Below, piece by piece: positions 1 through 4,904 of a stretch of 7,096 nt of DNA. The position numbers and the translations under genes are program-made. The stretch's first letter is position 1. Every line of letters starts with the position of its first letter. Below the pieces are notes generated by a model. The model ran no database searches. It was given only the letters and a program-made list of their open reading frames with translations, and had not been told where the DNA came from. Where the stretch lies: positions 1 to 7,096 of the forward strand of contig JAJTBM010000151.1 in the NCBI GenBank assembly GCA_021286885.1. Reading direction: 5' to 3'. Source of the stretch: Rhodocyclales bacterium. Its GTDB lineage: Bacteria > Pseudomonadota > Gammaproteobacteria > Burkholderiales > Rhodocyclaceae.

Positions 1-371
1 GCGACGTGATCCAGGCCGACGGCGGCACCCGCACCGCCTCCATCACCGGCGCCTGCATCGCCGTCCATGATGCCCTGGAAGGCCTCGTCAAGGCCGGCAA
101 GCTGGCAGCCAACCCCATGCGCGACTTTGTCGCCGCGACTTCGGTGGGCATCTACCGGGGCGTGCCGGTGCTGGATCTGGACTACCCGGAAGACTCCGAC
201 TGCGAAACCGACATGAACGTGGTCATGACCGGCAGCGGCGGCTTTGTCGAAGTTCAAGGCACCGCCGAAGGCACACCCTTCAGCCGCACCGAGCTCAACA
301 GCCTGCTGGACCTGGCCGCCGGGGGCATTGCCACCCTGGTCGCAGAACAAAAGAAGGCCCTGGGGCTCTAA
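1..371 (+). CDS. rph: Ribonuclease PH, C-terminal half (5' truncated by window edge)
   Basis: This is the 3' part of RNase PH, a phosphate-dependent 3'-5' exoribonuclease that trims tRNA precursor 3' ends, releasing nucleoside diphosphates, and acts as a hexameric ring. The reading frame is open from the first base. The first full codon is Asp at 3-5, and the preceding GC would complete a Cys codon, as in the family's usual CDVIQADGG stretch. Recognisable RNase PH signatures are [17 protein letters not shown] at the start, the DLDYPEDS segment with the acidic residues of the phosphorolytic site, and [19 protein letters not shown] followed by a C-terminal helix. About 122 residues are present of a usual length near 238, so roughly the first half lies outside the window. 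The TAA stop is at 369-371. rdgB follows after 32 bp, suggesting one transcript. Identification is very secure. Confidence 0.97.
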   Translation, partial: DVIQADGGTRTASITGACIAVHDALEGLVKAGKLAANPMRDFVAATSVGIYRGVPVLDLDYPEDSDCETDMNVVMTGSGGFVEVQGTAEGTPFSRTELNSLLDLAAGGIATLVAEQKKALGL

Positions 372-403
372 ACCTCTCTCCCTTCCCACCGAGACGCGAC
401 ACC

Positions 404-1003
404 ATGAAACAGCTCGTTCTGGCCAGCGGCAACGCCGGCAAACTCAAGGAACTCTCCGCCCTGCTGGCCCCCCTCGGCATCGAGGTGCTGCCCCAGTCCG
501 CCTTCAACGTGAGCGAAGCCGAGGAGCCCCACCCCAGCTTTGTGGAAAACGCCCTCGCCAAGGCCCGTCACGCCGCCCGCGCCACCGGACTGCCGGCCCT
601 GGCCGACGATTCCGGCCTGTGTGTGGATGCCCTGGGCGGCGCCCCGGGTGTGCTTTCGGCTCGCTTTGCCGGCGAGCCCAAGTCGGATGCCCGCAACAAC
701 GCCCTGCTGCTCGAACGCCTGGCCGGCGAAACCCGACGCGGCGCCCGCTTCTACTGCGCCCTGGTGCTGGTACGCCACGCGGACGACCCCCAACCCCTGA
801 TCGCCTGCGGCGAATGGCGCGGTGAAATTCTGGACGCCGCCCGGGGCCAGGGCGGCTTCGGCTACGACCCCCTGTTCCTGATCCCCGATCTGGAGCAGAC
901 CGCCGCCCAAGTCCCCGCCGAGCTCAAGAACGTGCTGTCCCACCGGGCCTCAGCCTTCCGCCAGCTGCTCGAAAAACTCCAGGCCGAAGCCGACCTGAGC
1001 TGA
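404..1003 (+). CDS. rdgB: XTP/dITP pyrophosphatase (RdgB/HAM1 family)
   Basis: RdgB hydrolyses non-canonical purine nucleoside triphosphates (dITP, XTP, ITP) to monophosphate plus pyrophosphate, keeping deaminated purines out of DNA and RNA in the cytosol. The 199-aa product matches the family length (about 197). Motifs in order: substrate-binding SGNAGKLKEL at 8-17; FVENALAKARHA at 46-57; ALADDSGL at 65-72, where Asp69 matches the catalytic Asp of the E. coli enzyme and Asp68 is the neighbouring acidic residue; GAPGVLSARFAG at 79-90; GQGGFGYDPLF at 148-158; and base-recognition SHR at 179-181. The segment before SHR is PAELKNVL, less typical than the common EEKN form but still with a Lys. 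The ATG at 404 fits the family N-terminus (KQLVLASGN), although the Shine-Dalgarno is weak (GAG at 391-393). The gene sits 32 bp after rph and 19 bp before hemW, a widespread arrangement in proteobacteria. Confidence 0.97.
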   Translation: MKQLVLASGNAGKLKELSALLAPLGIEVLPQSAFNVSEAEEPHPSFVENALAKARHAARATGLPALADDSGLCVDALGGAPGVLSARFAGEPKSDARNNALLLERLAGETRRGARFYCALVLVRHADDPQPLIACGEWRGEILDAARGQGGFGYDPLFLIPDLEQTAAQVPAELKNVLSHRASAFRQLLEKLQAEADLS

Positions 1004-1022
1004 GGCCCGCCCCACACCCACC

Positions 1023-2246
1023 ATGGCCCGTACCATCCCCATCCACCCGGCCCCGGCGGCAACGCCCACGGGGCCGTGGGAAAGCCGCCTTCAGGCGTCG
1101 CCCCCTCTCGCCCTGTATGTGCACTTTCCATGGTGCGTGCAGAAATGTCCGTACTGCGACTTCAACTCCCACTCGGTGCGGGATGAAGGCATTCCCGAAC
1201 AGGCCTACCTGGATGCCCTGGTCGCCGACCTGGAAAGCGCCCTGCCCCAGATCTGGGGCCGCCGGGTGCACACCATCTTCATCGGGGGCGGCACCCCCAG
1301 CCTGATGAGCCCGGAAGGGCTGGATCAACTGCTCACCGCGATCCGGATGCGGGTGCAACTCGACCCCCAGGCCGAAATCACCCTGGAAGCCAACCCGGGC
1401 ACCGTAGACAGCGGGCGCTTCCGGGCCTTCCGGGCGGCGGGCGTCACCCGCCTGTCGGTGGGCATCCAGAGCTTCAACGAAGATCACCTGCGCGCCCTGG
1501 GCCGCATCCACGGGCGGGCCGAGGCGATTGCCGCCGCCGAAGCCGCCCTGACCCACTTTGAACGGGTCAACCTGGATCTGATGTACGCCCTGCCGGGCCA
1601 GACCCTGGCCCAGGCCCGGGAAGACCTGGACACCGCCCTCGCCCTGGGGCCCCAGCACCTGTCCTGCTACCACCTGACCCTGGAGCCCAACACCGCCTTC
1701 GCCGCCCACCCGCCCGAGCTGCCCGACCCGGACGCCTCGGCCGACATGCAAGATCAGCTGGAAGCCCGGCTGGCGAGCGCGGGTTTCGTGCACTACGAAA
1801 CCTCGGCCTTCGCCCGCCCCCATCAGGAATGCCGCCATAACCTGAACTACTGGACTTTCGGCGACTACCTGGGGATTGGCGCGGGCGCCCACGGCAAGCT
1901 CTCGTCCCACGCCGGCATCGTGCGCGAAACCCGGCCCCGCCACCCCAAGGCCTACCTGGAGGCGGCCAGCACCGGCCAGTTCGTGCAAGAGCGGCGGACC
2001 ATCAGCCCCGTCGAACTGCCCTTCGAGTTCATGATGAACGCCCTGCGCCTCAACCGGGGCTTCCCGCGCCGGCTGTTTGCCGAGCGCACCGGCCTGCCGG
2101 ACGCCGCCGCCGAAGCGGGCATCCGGGCCGCCTTGGCCCAGGGGCTGCTGGAAGTGGACGGAGAAATCCTGCGCCCGAGCGAACGGGGGCGCCATTTCCT
2201 GAATGATCTGCTAGTGCTCTTTTTGAACGAAGACGCAGCCGCCTGA
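1023..2246 (+). CDS. hemW: Radical SAM heme chaperone HemW (formerly annotated as HemN-like)
   Basis: HemW is a radical-SAM family protein that binds heme and passes it to target hemoproteins; older annotations call it oxygen-independent coproporphyrinogen III oxidase. The 407-aa product carries the [4Fe-4S]/SAM motif C-x3-C-x2-C at Cys38, Cys42 and Cys45 (PWCVQKCPYCDF). The position two residues after the third Cys is Phe, not the fourth Cys (C-x-C ending) of true HemN oxidases, which supports HemW. Other signatures: FIGGGTPSLM at 86-95, the ITLEANPGT strand near 119-127, LSVGIQSF at 144-151, the conserved CRHNLNYW at 270-277, GIGAGAH at 284-290, and a C-terminal winged-helix-like HemN_C domain ending HFLNDLLVLFL. 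The protein is slightly longer than E. coli HemW (about 378 aa) because of roughly 28 Pro/Ala-rich N-terminal residues. The start at 1023 lacks a good Shine-Dalgarno (GAGG at 1002-1005 is 17 nt away), so the exact start is less certain than the identity. Confidence 0.95.
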   Translation: MARTIPIHPAPAATPTGPWESRLQASPPLALYVHFPWCVQKCPYCDFNSHSVRDEGIPEQAYLDALVADLESALPQIWGRRVHTIFIGGGTPSLMSPEGLDQLLTAIRMRVQLDPQAEITLEANPGTVDSGRFRAFRAAGVTRLSVGIQSFNEDHLRALGRIHGRAEAIAAAEAALTHFERVNLDLMYALPGQTLAQAREDLDTALALGPQHLSCYHLTLEPNTAFAAHPPELPDPDASADMQDQLEARLASAGFVHYETSAFARPHQECRHNLNYWTFGDYLGIGAGAHGKLSSHAGIVRETRPRHPKAYLEAASTGQFVQERRTISPVELPFEFMMNALRLNRGFPRRLFAERTGLPDAAAEAGIRAALAQGLLEVDGEILRPSERGRHFLNDLLVLFLNEDAAA

Positions 2247-2252
2247 ACCCAT

Positions 2253-2292
2253 AAAAAAAACCAGACCTGCTCGCCGCAAGTCTGGTTTTTTT
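2253..2292. terminator. Bidirectional intrinsic terminator between hemW and the convergent GNAT gene
   Basis: Seven bases after the hemW stop, the arm CCAGAC (2261-2266) pairs with GTCTGG (2280-2285). After a C/A mismatch the stem continues with TGC (2268-2270) against GCA (2276-2278), closing a 5-nt loop. An A-run (2253-2260) precedes the stem and seven Ts (2286-2292) follow it. Read on the + strand it is a GC stem plus U-tract for hemW. Read on the - strand the A-run becomes a U-tract that can stop the converging gene ending at 2341. The symmetry and position make this a confident call. Confidence 0.9.
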
Positions 2293-2307
2293 CTGGTTTC
2301 TAAGGGC

Positions 2308-2332
2308 GCTTGAAAACGTGGCAGTTTCAAGC
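2308..2332. repeat. 8-bp inverted repeat in the hemW/GNAT convergent gap
   Basis: GCTTGAAA (2308-2315) is repeated inverted as TTTCAAGC (2325-2332) around a 9-nt spacer. An alternative overlapping pairing exists: GTGGC at 2318-2322 with GCCAC at 2331-2335. No T-run follows on either strand, so it is not an intrinsic terminator by itself. It lies just beyond the GNAT stop codon and could be a 3'-end stabilising hairpin for that transcript before the terminator at 2253-2292. Only the symmetry is observed; the role is inferred. Confidence 0.4.
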
Positions 2333-2340
2333 CACAGGCA

Positions 2341-3231
2341 TCAAGCCAACTGCACGCGCCCGTGCTCCGGCACATCCACATGCGCTCCCCGGGCCTGGGC
2401 CGGTGTGGTCAGGCTGTAGAGCCAGACCAGCAAACGGTTACGCCAGGTGCGGCGCAGATGCAGCACGGTGGCCGAGCGCAGGGCGCCGTTGGAAAACTGG
2501 CGCTTGATCTTGCAATCGCCGGGGCGGAAATCCATGTAGTGATAGCGCGGATCAGCAAACATCCGGCGGAAGGCGTTCAGGTGCACCAAGGCACCCACCG
2601 ACCATTGCCGGTATTCTTCCCGCTCGCCGGAACACACATAGTGCAGCGTCTCCCCTTGGGAGAGCAGACAGAGATAGGCCACCGGCACCTGATGGGCGAA
2701 CAGGATGAACCCATGCACCATGCCCGCCTCCTGGGCACAGGCAGCCAGATCCACGTCCTCATCACACGCAGCGCTGGGCACCCCTTCGGCCTTCATCTGG
2801 CGCACCAGGGTGGAAAACTCGGCCACTTCCCCCGGGCTTTGGTATTCACGCAGATCCAGCTCGGCGCCAAACTGCTCGCGAAAACGGGCTTCATCCTGGG
2901 CAAAGGATTCCCGCGTCTTGGGGGAGTAGCGCGCCGACAGGAAACGCTCATAGCTATCGGTCAGGGCCAGATAACGCCACACATCCCGCTCCAGCACATA
3001 AGAAACCCGGTCTTCACCCAGAGTGAAGGTGCGACAGCCCGGATCAGGCAGATCCTTGACGAGGACACCATCCCCTTGGCCCAAGGGCGGGCGCACCAGT
3101 TCACCCGCACCACCCCCCAGCGCCTGCGCCAAGCTGGCCTGCTGGACCGAGACCCGCAGGGGAACCGAAAACAGGTGACGACCAGCCAGTACAAAAGGCA
3201 ACAGCAAGGTATGTTCAGTAGGGCGAGCCAT
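2341..3231 (-). CDS. GNAT-fold acyltransferase-like protein (Acetyltransf_6 / BioF2-FemAB-like), substrate unknown
   Basis: This 296-aa cytosolic-looking protein has no signal peptide or convincing membrane segment. Residues about 100-245 read like the Acetyltransf_6 (CelD/BcsL, FemAB-related) domain. There is a basic segment YSPKTRESFAQDEARFREQFG at 102-122; a strand pair around 173-200 (HGFILFAHQVPVAYLCLL, then GETLHYVCSG); a helix start SVGALVHLNAFRRMF at 211-225, in the position where relatives often have a Gly-bearing acyl-CoA loop; and DFRPGDCKIKRQF at 234-246, matching the family's usual D-x-G-x-G-D-x-x-K-x-x-F ending. Relatives transfer acyl or aminoacyl groups in envelope or polysaccharide pathways, but nothing here identifies the substrate. 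The roughly 95 N-terminal residues are poorly recognisable. The ATG at 3229-3231 has only a weak purine-rich stretch upstream (GAAAGAA). The gene is transcribed alone, convergent with hemW and divergent from the methyltransferase. Fold assignment is moderate; function is open. Confidence 0.65.
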   Translation of the reverse strand: MARPTEHTLLLPFVLAGRHLFSVPLRVSVQQASLAQALGGGAGELVRPPLGQGDGVLVKDLPDPGCRTFTLGEDRVSYVLERDVWRYLALTDSYERFLSARYSPKTRESFAQDEARFREQFGAELDLREYQSPGEVAEFSTLVRQMKAEGVPSAACDEDVDLAACAQEAGMVHGFILFAHQVPVAYLCLLSQGETLHYVCSGEREEYRQWSVGALVHLNAFRRMFADPRYHYMDFRPGDCKIKRQFSNGALRSATVLHLRRTWRNRLLVWLYSLTTPAQARGAHVDVPEHGRVQLA

Positions 3232-3392
3232 GCTGTTCTTTCAGCAAGAGACGGGGGCCAAAGAAACGCAAAGGTCGCCGTGCCCTAGCACTGTCGCAAC
3301 CCTTTAACAAGAGCACGATTGCGGGAATGCGTCGAGATATTACATTCAGATTGCTAAAAAGGGTGTCTTGATGTGCGGTATTTACACCTGAA

Positions 3393-3412
3393 AGTGCGAC
3401 CTATTTCGCACT
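3393..3412. repeat. Operator-like inverted repeat AGTGCGA-N6-TCGCACT upstream of the methyltransferase
   Basis: A perfect 7-bp arm (3393-3399) is repeated inverted at 3406-3412 around the 6-nt spacer CCTATT. The 20-bp size and arm spacing fit either a dimeric repressor site or an RNA hairpin. It lies about 93 bp before the preferred ATG of the methyltransferase. Similar but shorter dyads flank it at 3280-3291, 3439-3452 and 3471-3491. The symmetry is observed; protein binding is inference. Confidence 0.4.
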
Positions 3413-3470
3413 GCGCGCCACATAGAACATGGCCCCCTGCACAAGACTGTGCGATTCAACGCCGCTTACT

Positions 3471-3491
3471 GCACAATGCGCGGGCTTGTGC
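3471..3491. repeat. 6-bp inverted repeat just upstream of the methyltransferase start
   Basis: GCACAA (3471-3476) pairs with TTGTGC (3486-3491) around a 9-nt loop, ending 13 nt before the preferred ATG at 3505. In mRNA this hairpin would sit where a Shine-Dalgarno would normally act, and no clear Shine-Dalgarno is visible there. It could lower translation initiation, but the stem is short and chance occurrence is plausible. Confidence 0.3.
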
Positions 3492-3504
3492 CCCCTGTGA
3501 CTCC

Positions 3505-4764
3505 ATGCCTGCCAGCCACTCGACTTCCCCCCCGTCTGCCCCGCCCCGCAACAACGTCGCCGCCCTCGGCCAGGTGTTCACCCCCGAACCGGTCGTGCAA
3601 GGCATGCTGCACCTGCGGCGCAACCTGGGCCGGACACTGGAGCCTTCGTGTGGCGACGGCGCCTTTCTGCGTCATCTGCCCCAGGCGCTGGGGATAGAAC
3701 TGGACAGCGCCTGGTGCCCGCCTCATGCGCGCCGGATGGATTTTTTCGCGCTGCCCACCAGCGAGAAATTCGACACCATCATCGGCAATCCGCCCTATGT
3801 GCGTTATCAGGACATCCGCACCGCCACCCGCAAGCTGCTGCCCAAGGAAGGCTTTGACCAGCGCAGCAATCTGTACCTGTTCTTTATAGAAAAATGCATA
3901 AAGCATTTAAACCCGGGTGGTGAGCTGATTTTCATCACCCCCCGGGATTTCCTCAAATCCACCAGCGCACGCCAGCTCAACCGCTGGCTGTTTGAGCGGG
4001 GCACCATCACCCACGCCATTGAGCTGGGGGATGCCCGGGTGTTTTCGGATGCGGTGCCCAACTGCCTGATCTGGCGTTTCGAGCTGGACAACATGAGCCG
4101 GCGCACCGCCTGGGCAGATCTGAGCAAGGCGGGCCTGCTGGAGCAAACCCTGCTCCAGCCGCCCTGGGTGGCGCGCCACTTTTCGGAATGTGCCGGCCAC
4201 CTGCTGTTCTGCCACGGGGAATACCCCCTTTCCCTAGCCCAGATCGCCCAGGTGCGGGTGGGTGCCGTTTCGGGGCTGGACAAGGTGTTTACCAGCGAAA
4301 AGCACGGCAACCGGGATTTTGTGAACTCCGGCACCGCCCGCACCGGGCGCACCCGCCGGATGATCTGGTGCGAGCCCGGCGAGGCGCCGCCCCCGGTGCT
4401 GGAGCGCTACAAAAAACGGCTGCTAAAGCGCAAGATCCGGCGCTTTGGCGAAGAAAACTGGTGGCACTGGGGCCGGGGCTGCCCGCGTAGCGACGCCCCC
4501 CGGGTCTATGTAAATTCCAAGACCCGCCAGCGGACACCTTTTTTTCTGCACAACTGCCCCCATTTTGATGGAGCTGTGCTCGGTGTGTTTCCCCACCGCA
4601 CAGACGTGGACCTGAACGAGCTGAGCGCAGCGCTCAACGCCGTAGACTGGGCCGATCTGGGCTTCGTGTGCGACGGGCGCTACCTGTTTACCCAGCGCAG
4701 CCTGGAAAACGCGCCCCTGCCCGACAGCTTCCGGCGCTTTCTGCCCGACCCGACTCCGGTCTGA
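3505..4764 (+). CDS. Solitary N6-adenine DNA methyltransferase, M.TaqI-like (gamma-class order)
   Basis: This enzyme should transfer a methyl group from S-adenosylmethionine to the exocyclic N6 of adenine in a specific DNA sequence. I start it at the ATG at 3505, giving 419 aa, close to M.TaqI (421 aa), because LGQVFTPEPVV (residues 21-31) is the expected motif X near the N-terminus. Next come motif I EPSCGDGAFL (46-55), binding SAM; acidic GIELD (63-67); MDFF (78-81); and catalytic motif IV NPPY (95-98), which marks N6-adenine or N4-cytosine amino-methylation. SNLYLFFIEKCIKHLNPGG (121-139) and LIFITPRDFL (141-150) complete the catalytic fold. VRVGAVSGLDKVF (250-262) resembles the opening of the TaqI-type target-recognition domain, and the C-terminal 160 residues would read DNA. 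No endonuclease motif or restriction gene is visible in or beside it. Codons ATA, ATA and TTA cluster at residues 128-135 in an otherwise GC-rich gene, hinting at acquisition. Target sequence cannot be predicted. Confidence 0.85.
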   Translation: MPASHSTSPPSAPPRNNVAALGQVFTPEPVVQGMLHLRRNLGRTLEPSCGDGAFLRHLPQALGIELDSAWCPPHARRMDFFALPTSEKFDTIIGNPPYVRYQDIRTATRKLLPKEGFDQRSNLYLFFIEKCIKHLNPGGELIFITPRDFLKSTSARQLNRWLFERGTITHAIELGDARVFSDAVPNCLIWRFELDNMSRRTAWADLSKAGLLEQTLLQPPWVARHFSECAGHLLFCHGEYPLSLAQIAQVRVGAVSGLDKVFTSEKHGNRDFVNSGTARTGRTRRMIWCEPGEAPPPVLERYKKRLLKRKIRRFGEENWWHWGRGCPRSDAPRVYVNSKTRQRTPFFLHNCPHFDGAVLGVFPHRTDVDLNELSAALNAVDWADLGFVCDGRYLFTQRSLENAPLPDSFRRFLPDPTPV

Positions 4765-4799
4765 GCCCCCATGTGAGCACGCATGGGCGGCCCCGGGGC
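4765..4799. repeat. Overlapping GC-rich dyads after the methyltransferase stop
   Basis: CCCATG (4768-4773) pairs with CATGGG (4782-4787) around an 8-nt loop, and a flanking GCC (4765-4767) can pair with GGC (4789-4791) across a bulged C. Immediately downstream is the perfect 10-bp palindrome GCCCCGGGGC (4790-4799). No T-run follows, so this is not a classical intrinsic terminator. It may end the methyltransferase transcript weakly or protect its 3' end. In a GC-rich genome some of this symmetry is expected by chance. Confidence 0.35.
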
Positions 4800-4804
4800 T
4801 GGTG

Positions 4805-4810
4805 TAAGAT
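4805..4810 (+). promoter_or_regulatory. Candidate -10 element for gshAB
   Basis: TAAGAT matches the sigma-70 -10 consensus at five of six positions and stands in the 140-bp gap before gshA. No matching -35 is seen 16-18 bp upstream, where the sequence is GC-rich (around CATGGG). Transcription from here would start near 4817 and give a leader of about 88 nt containing the hairpin at 4855-4874. This is a weak call. Confidence 0.3.
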
Positions 4811-4854
4811 CAAACGGAACGAAGCCGACTGATACGGGTCCATGACGCTTCCCC

Positions 4855-4874
4855 GTCGGGTGACCCCACCCGAC
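4855..4874 (+). promoter_or_regulatory. Perfect 8-bp stem with tetraloop in the gshA leader
   Basis: GTCGGGTG (4855-4862) and CACCCGAC (4867-4874) form an uninterrupted, mostly G-C stem around the 4-nt loop ACCC. It ends 30 nt before the preferred gshA ATG and 18 nt before the Shine-Dalgarno. No U-tract follows, so it is not a simple terminator. It could be an mRNA structure affecting gshA translation or stability, or a protein-binding dyad in DNA. If translation began at the upstream ATG (4842) it would be inside the coding region. Confidence 0.45.
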
Positions 4875-4892
4875 CAACCGAGAACAGCCCAC

Positions 4893-4897
4893 GAGGT
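4893..4897 (+). promoter_or_regulatory. Ribosome binding site deciding the gshA start
   Basis: GAGGT lies 7 nt before the ATG at 4905. The alternative in-frame ATG at 4842 has no comparable purine-rich site at the right distance. The 21 residues it would add are Pro/Arg-rich and overlap the leader hairpin. This supports starting GshA at 4905. Confidence 0.65.
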
Positions 4898-4904
4898 CCC
4901 TCCC

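Larger units (their letters stand above)
3232..3504. promoter_or_regulatory. Divergent intergenic region between the GNAT gene and the DNA methyltransferase
   Basis: This 273-bp stretch must hold the promoters for two divergent genes. It is visibly more AT-rich than its surroundings, especially 3300-3405. I found no good -35/-10 pair on either strand: hexamers such as TATTTA at 3379-3384 (+) and TAATAT at the reverse of 3336-3341 (-) lack convincing partners. The region holds several short dyads with a GTGC/GCAC core, the best being at 3393-3412. The methyltransferase frame stays open from a GTG at 3373, but that translated stretch does not resemble a family N-terminus and I treat it as non-coding. 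Confidence 0.5.

Noticed and set aside
924..2195. A 423-codon open frame on the - strand opposite hemW
   Set aside because: It is antisense to an unmistakable HemW and gives a low-complexity Gly/Gln/Val-rich product, so it is a composition artefact.
2362..3288. A 308-codon open frame on the + strand opposite the GNAT gene
   Set aside because: The minus-strand product has a coherent Acetyltransf_6-like pattern and ends at a matching terminator. The plus-strand product is His/Gln-rich with no family resemblance.
3371..3388. Resemblance to the cloning-vector stretch TGTGCGGTATTT followed by ACAC
   Set aside because: Only about 12 bases agree and the surrounding sequence differs from the vector, so contamination is not supported.
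3505..4764. Possibility that the methyltransferase is a type IIG enzyme with a fused nuclease
   Set aside because: At 419 aa it is the size of a stand-alone M.TaqI-type enzyme, and there is no room for or sign of an N-terminal PD-(D/E)XK nuclease domain.
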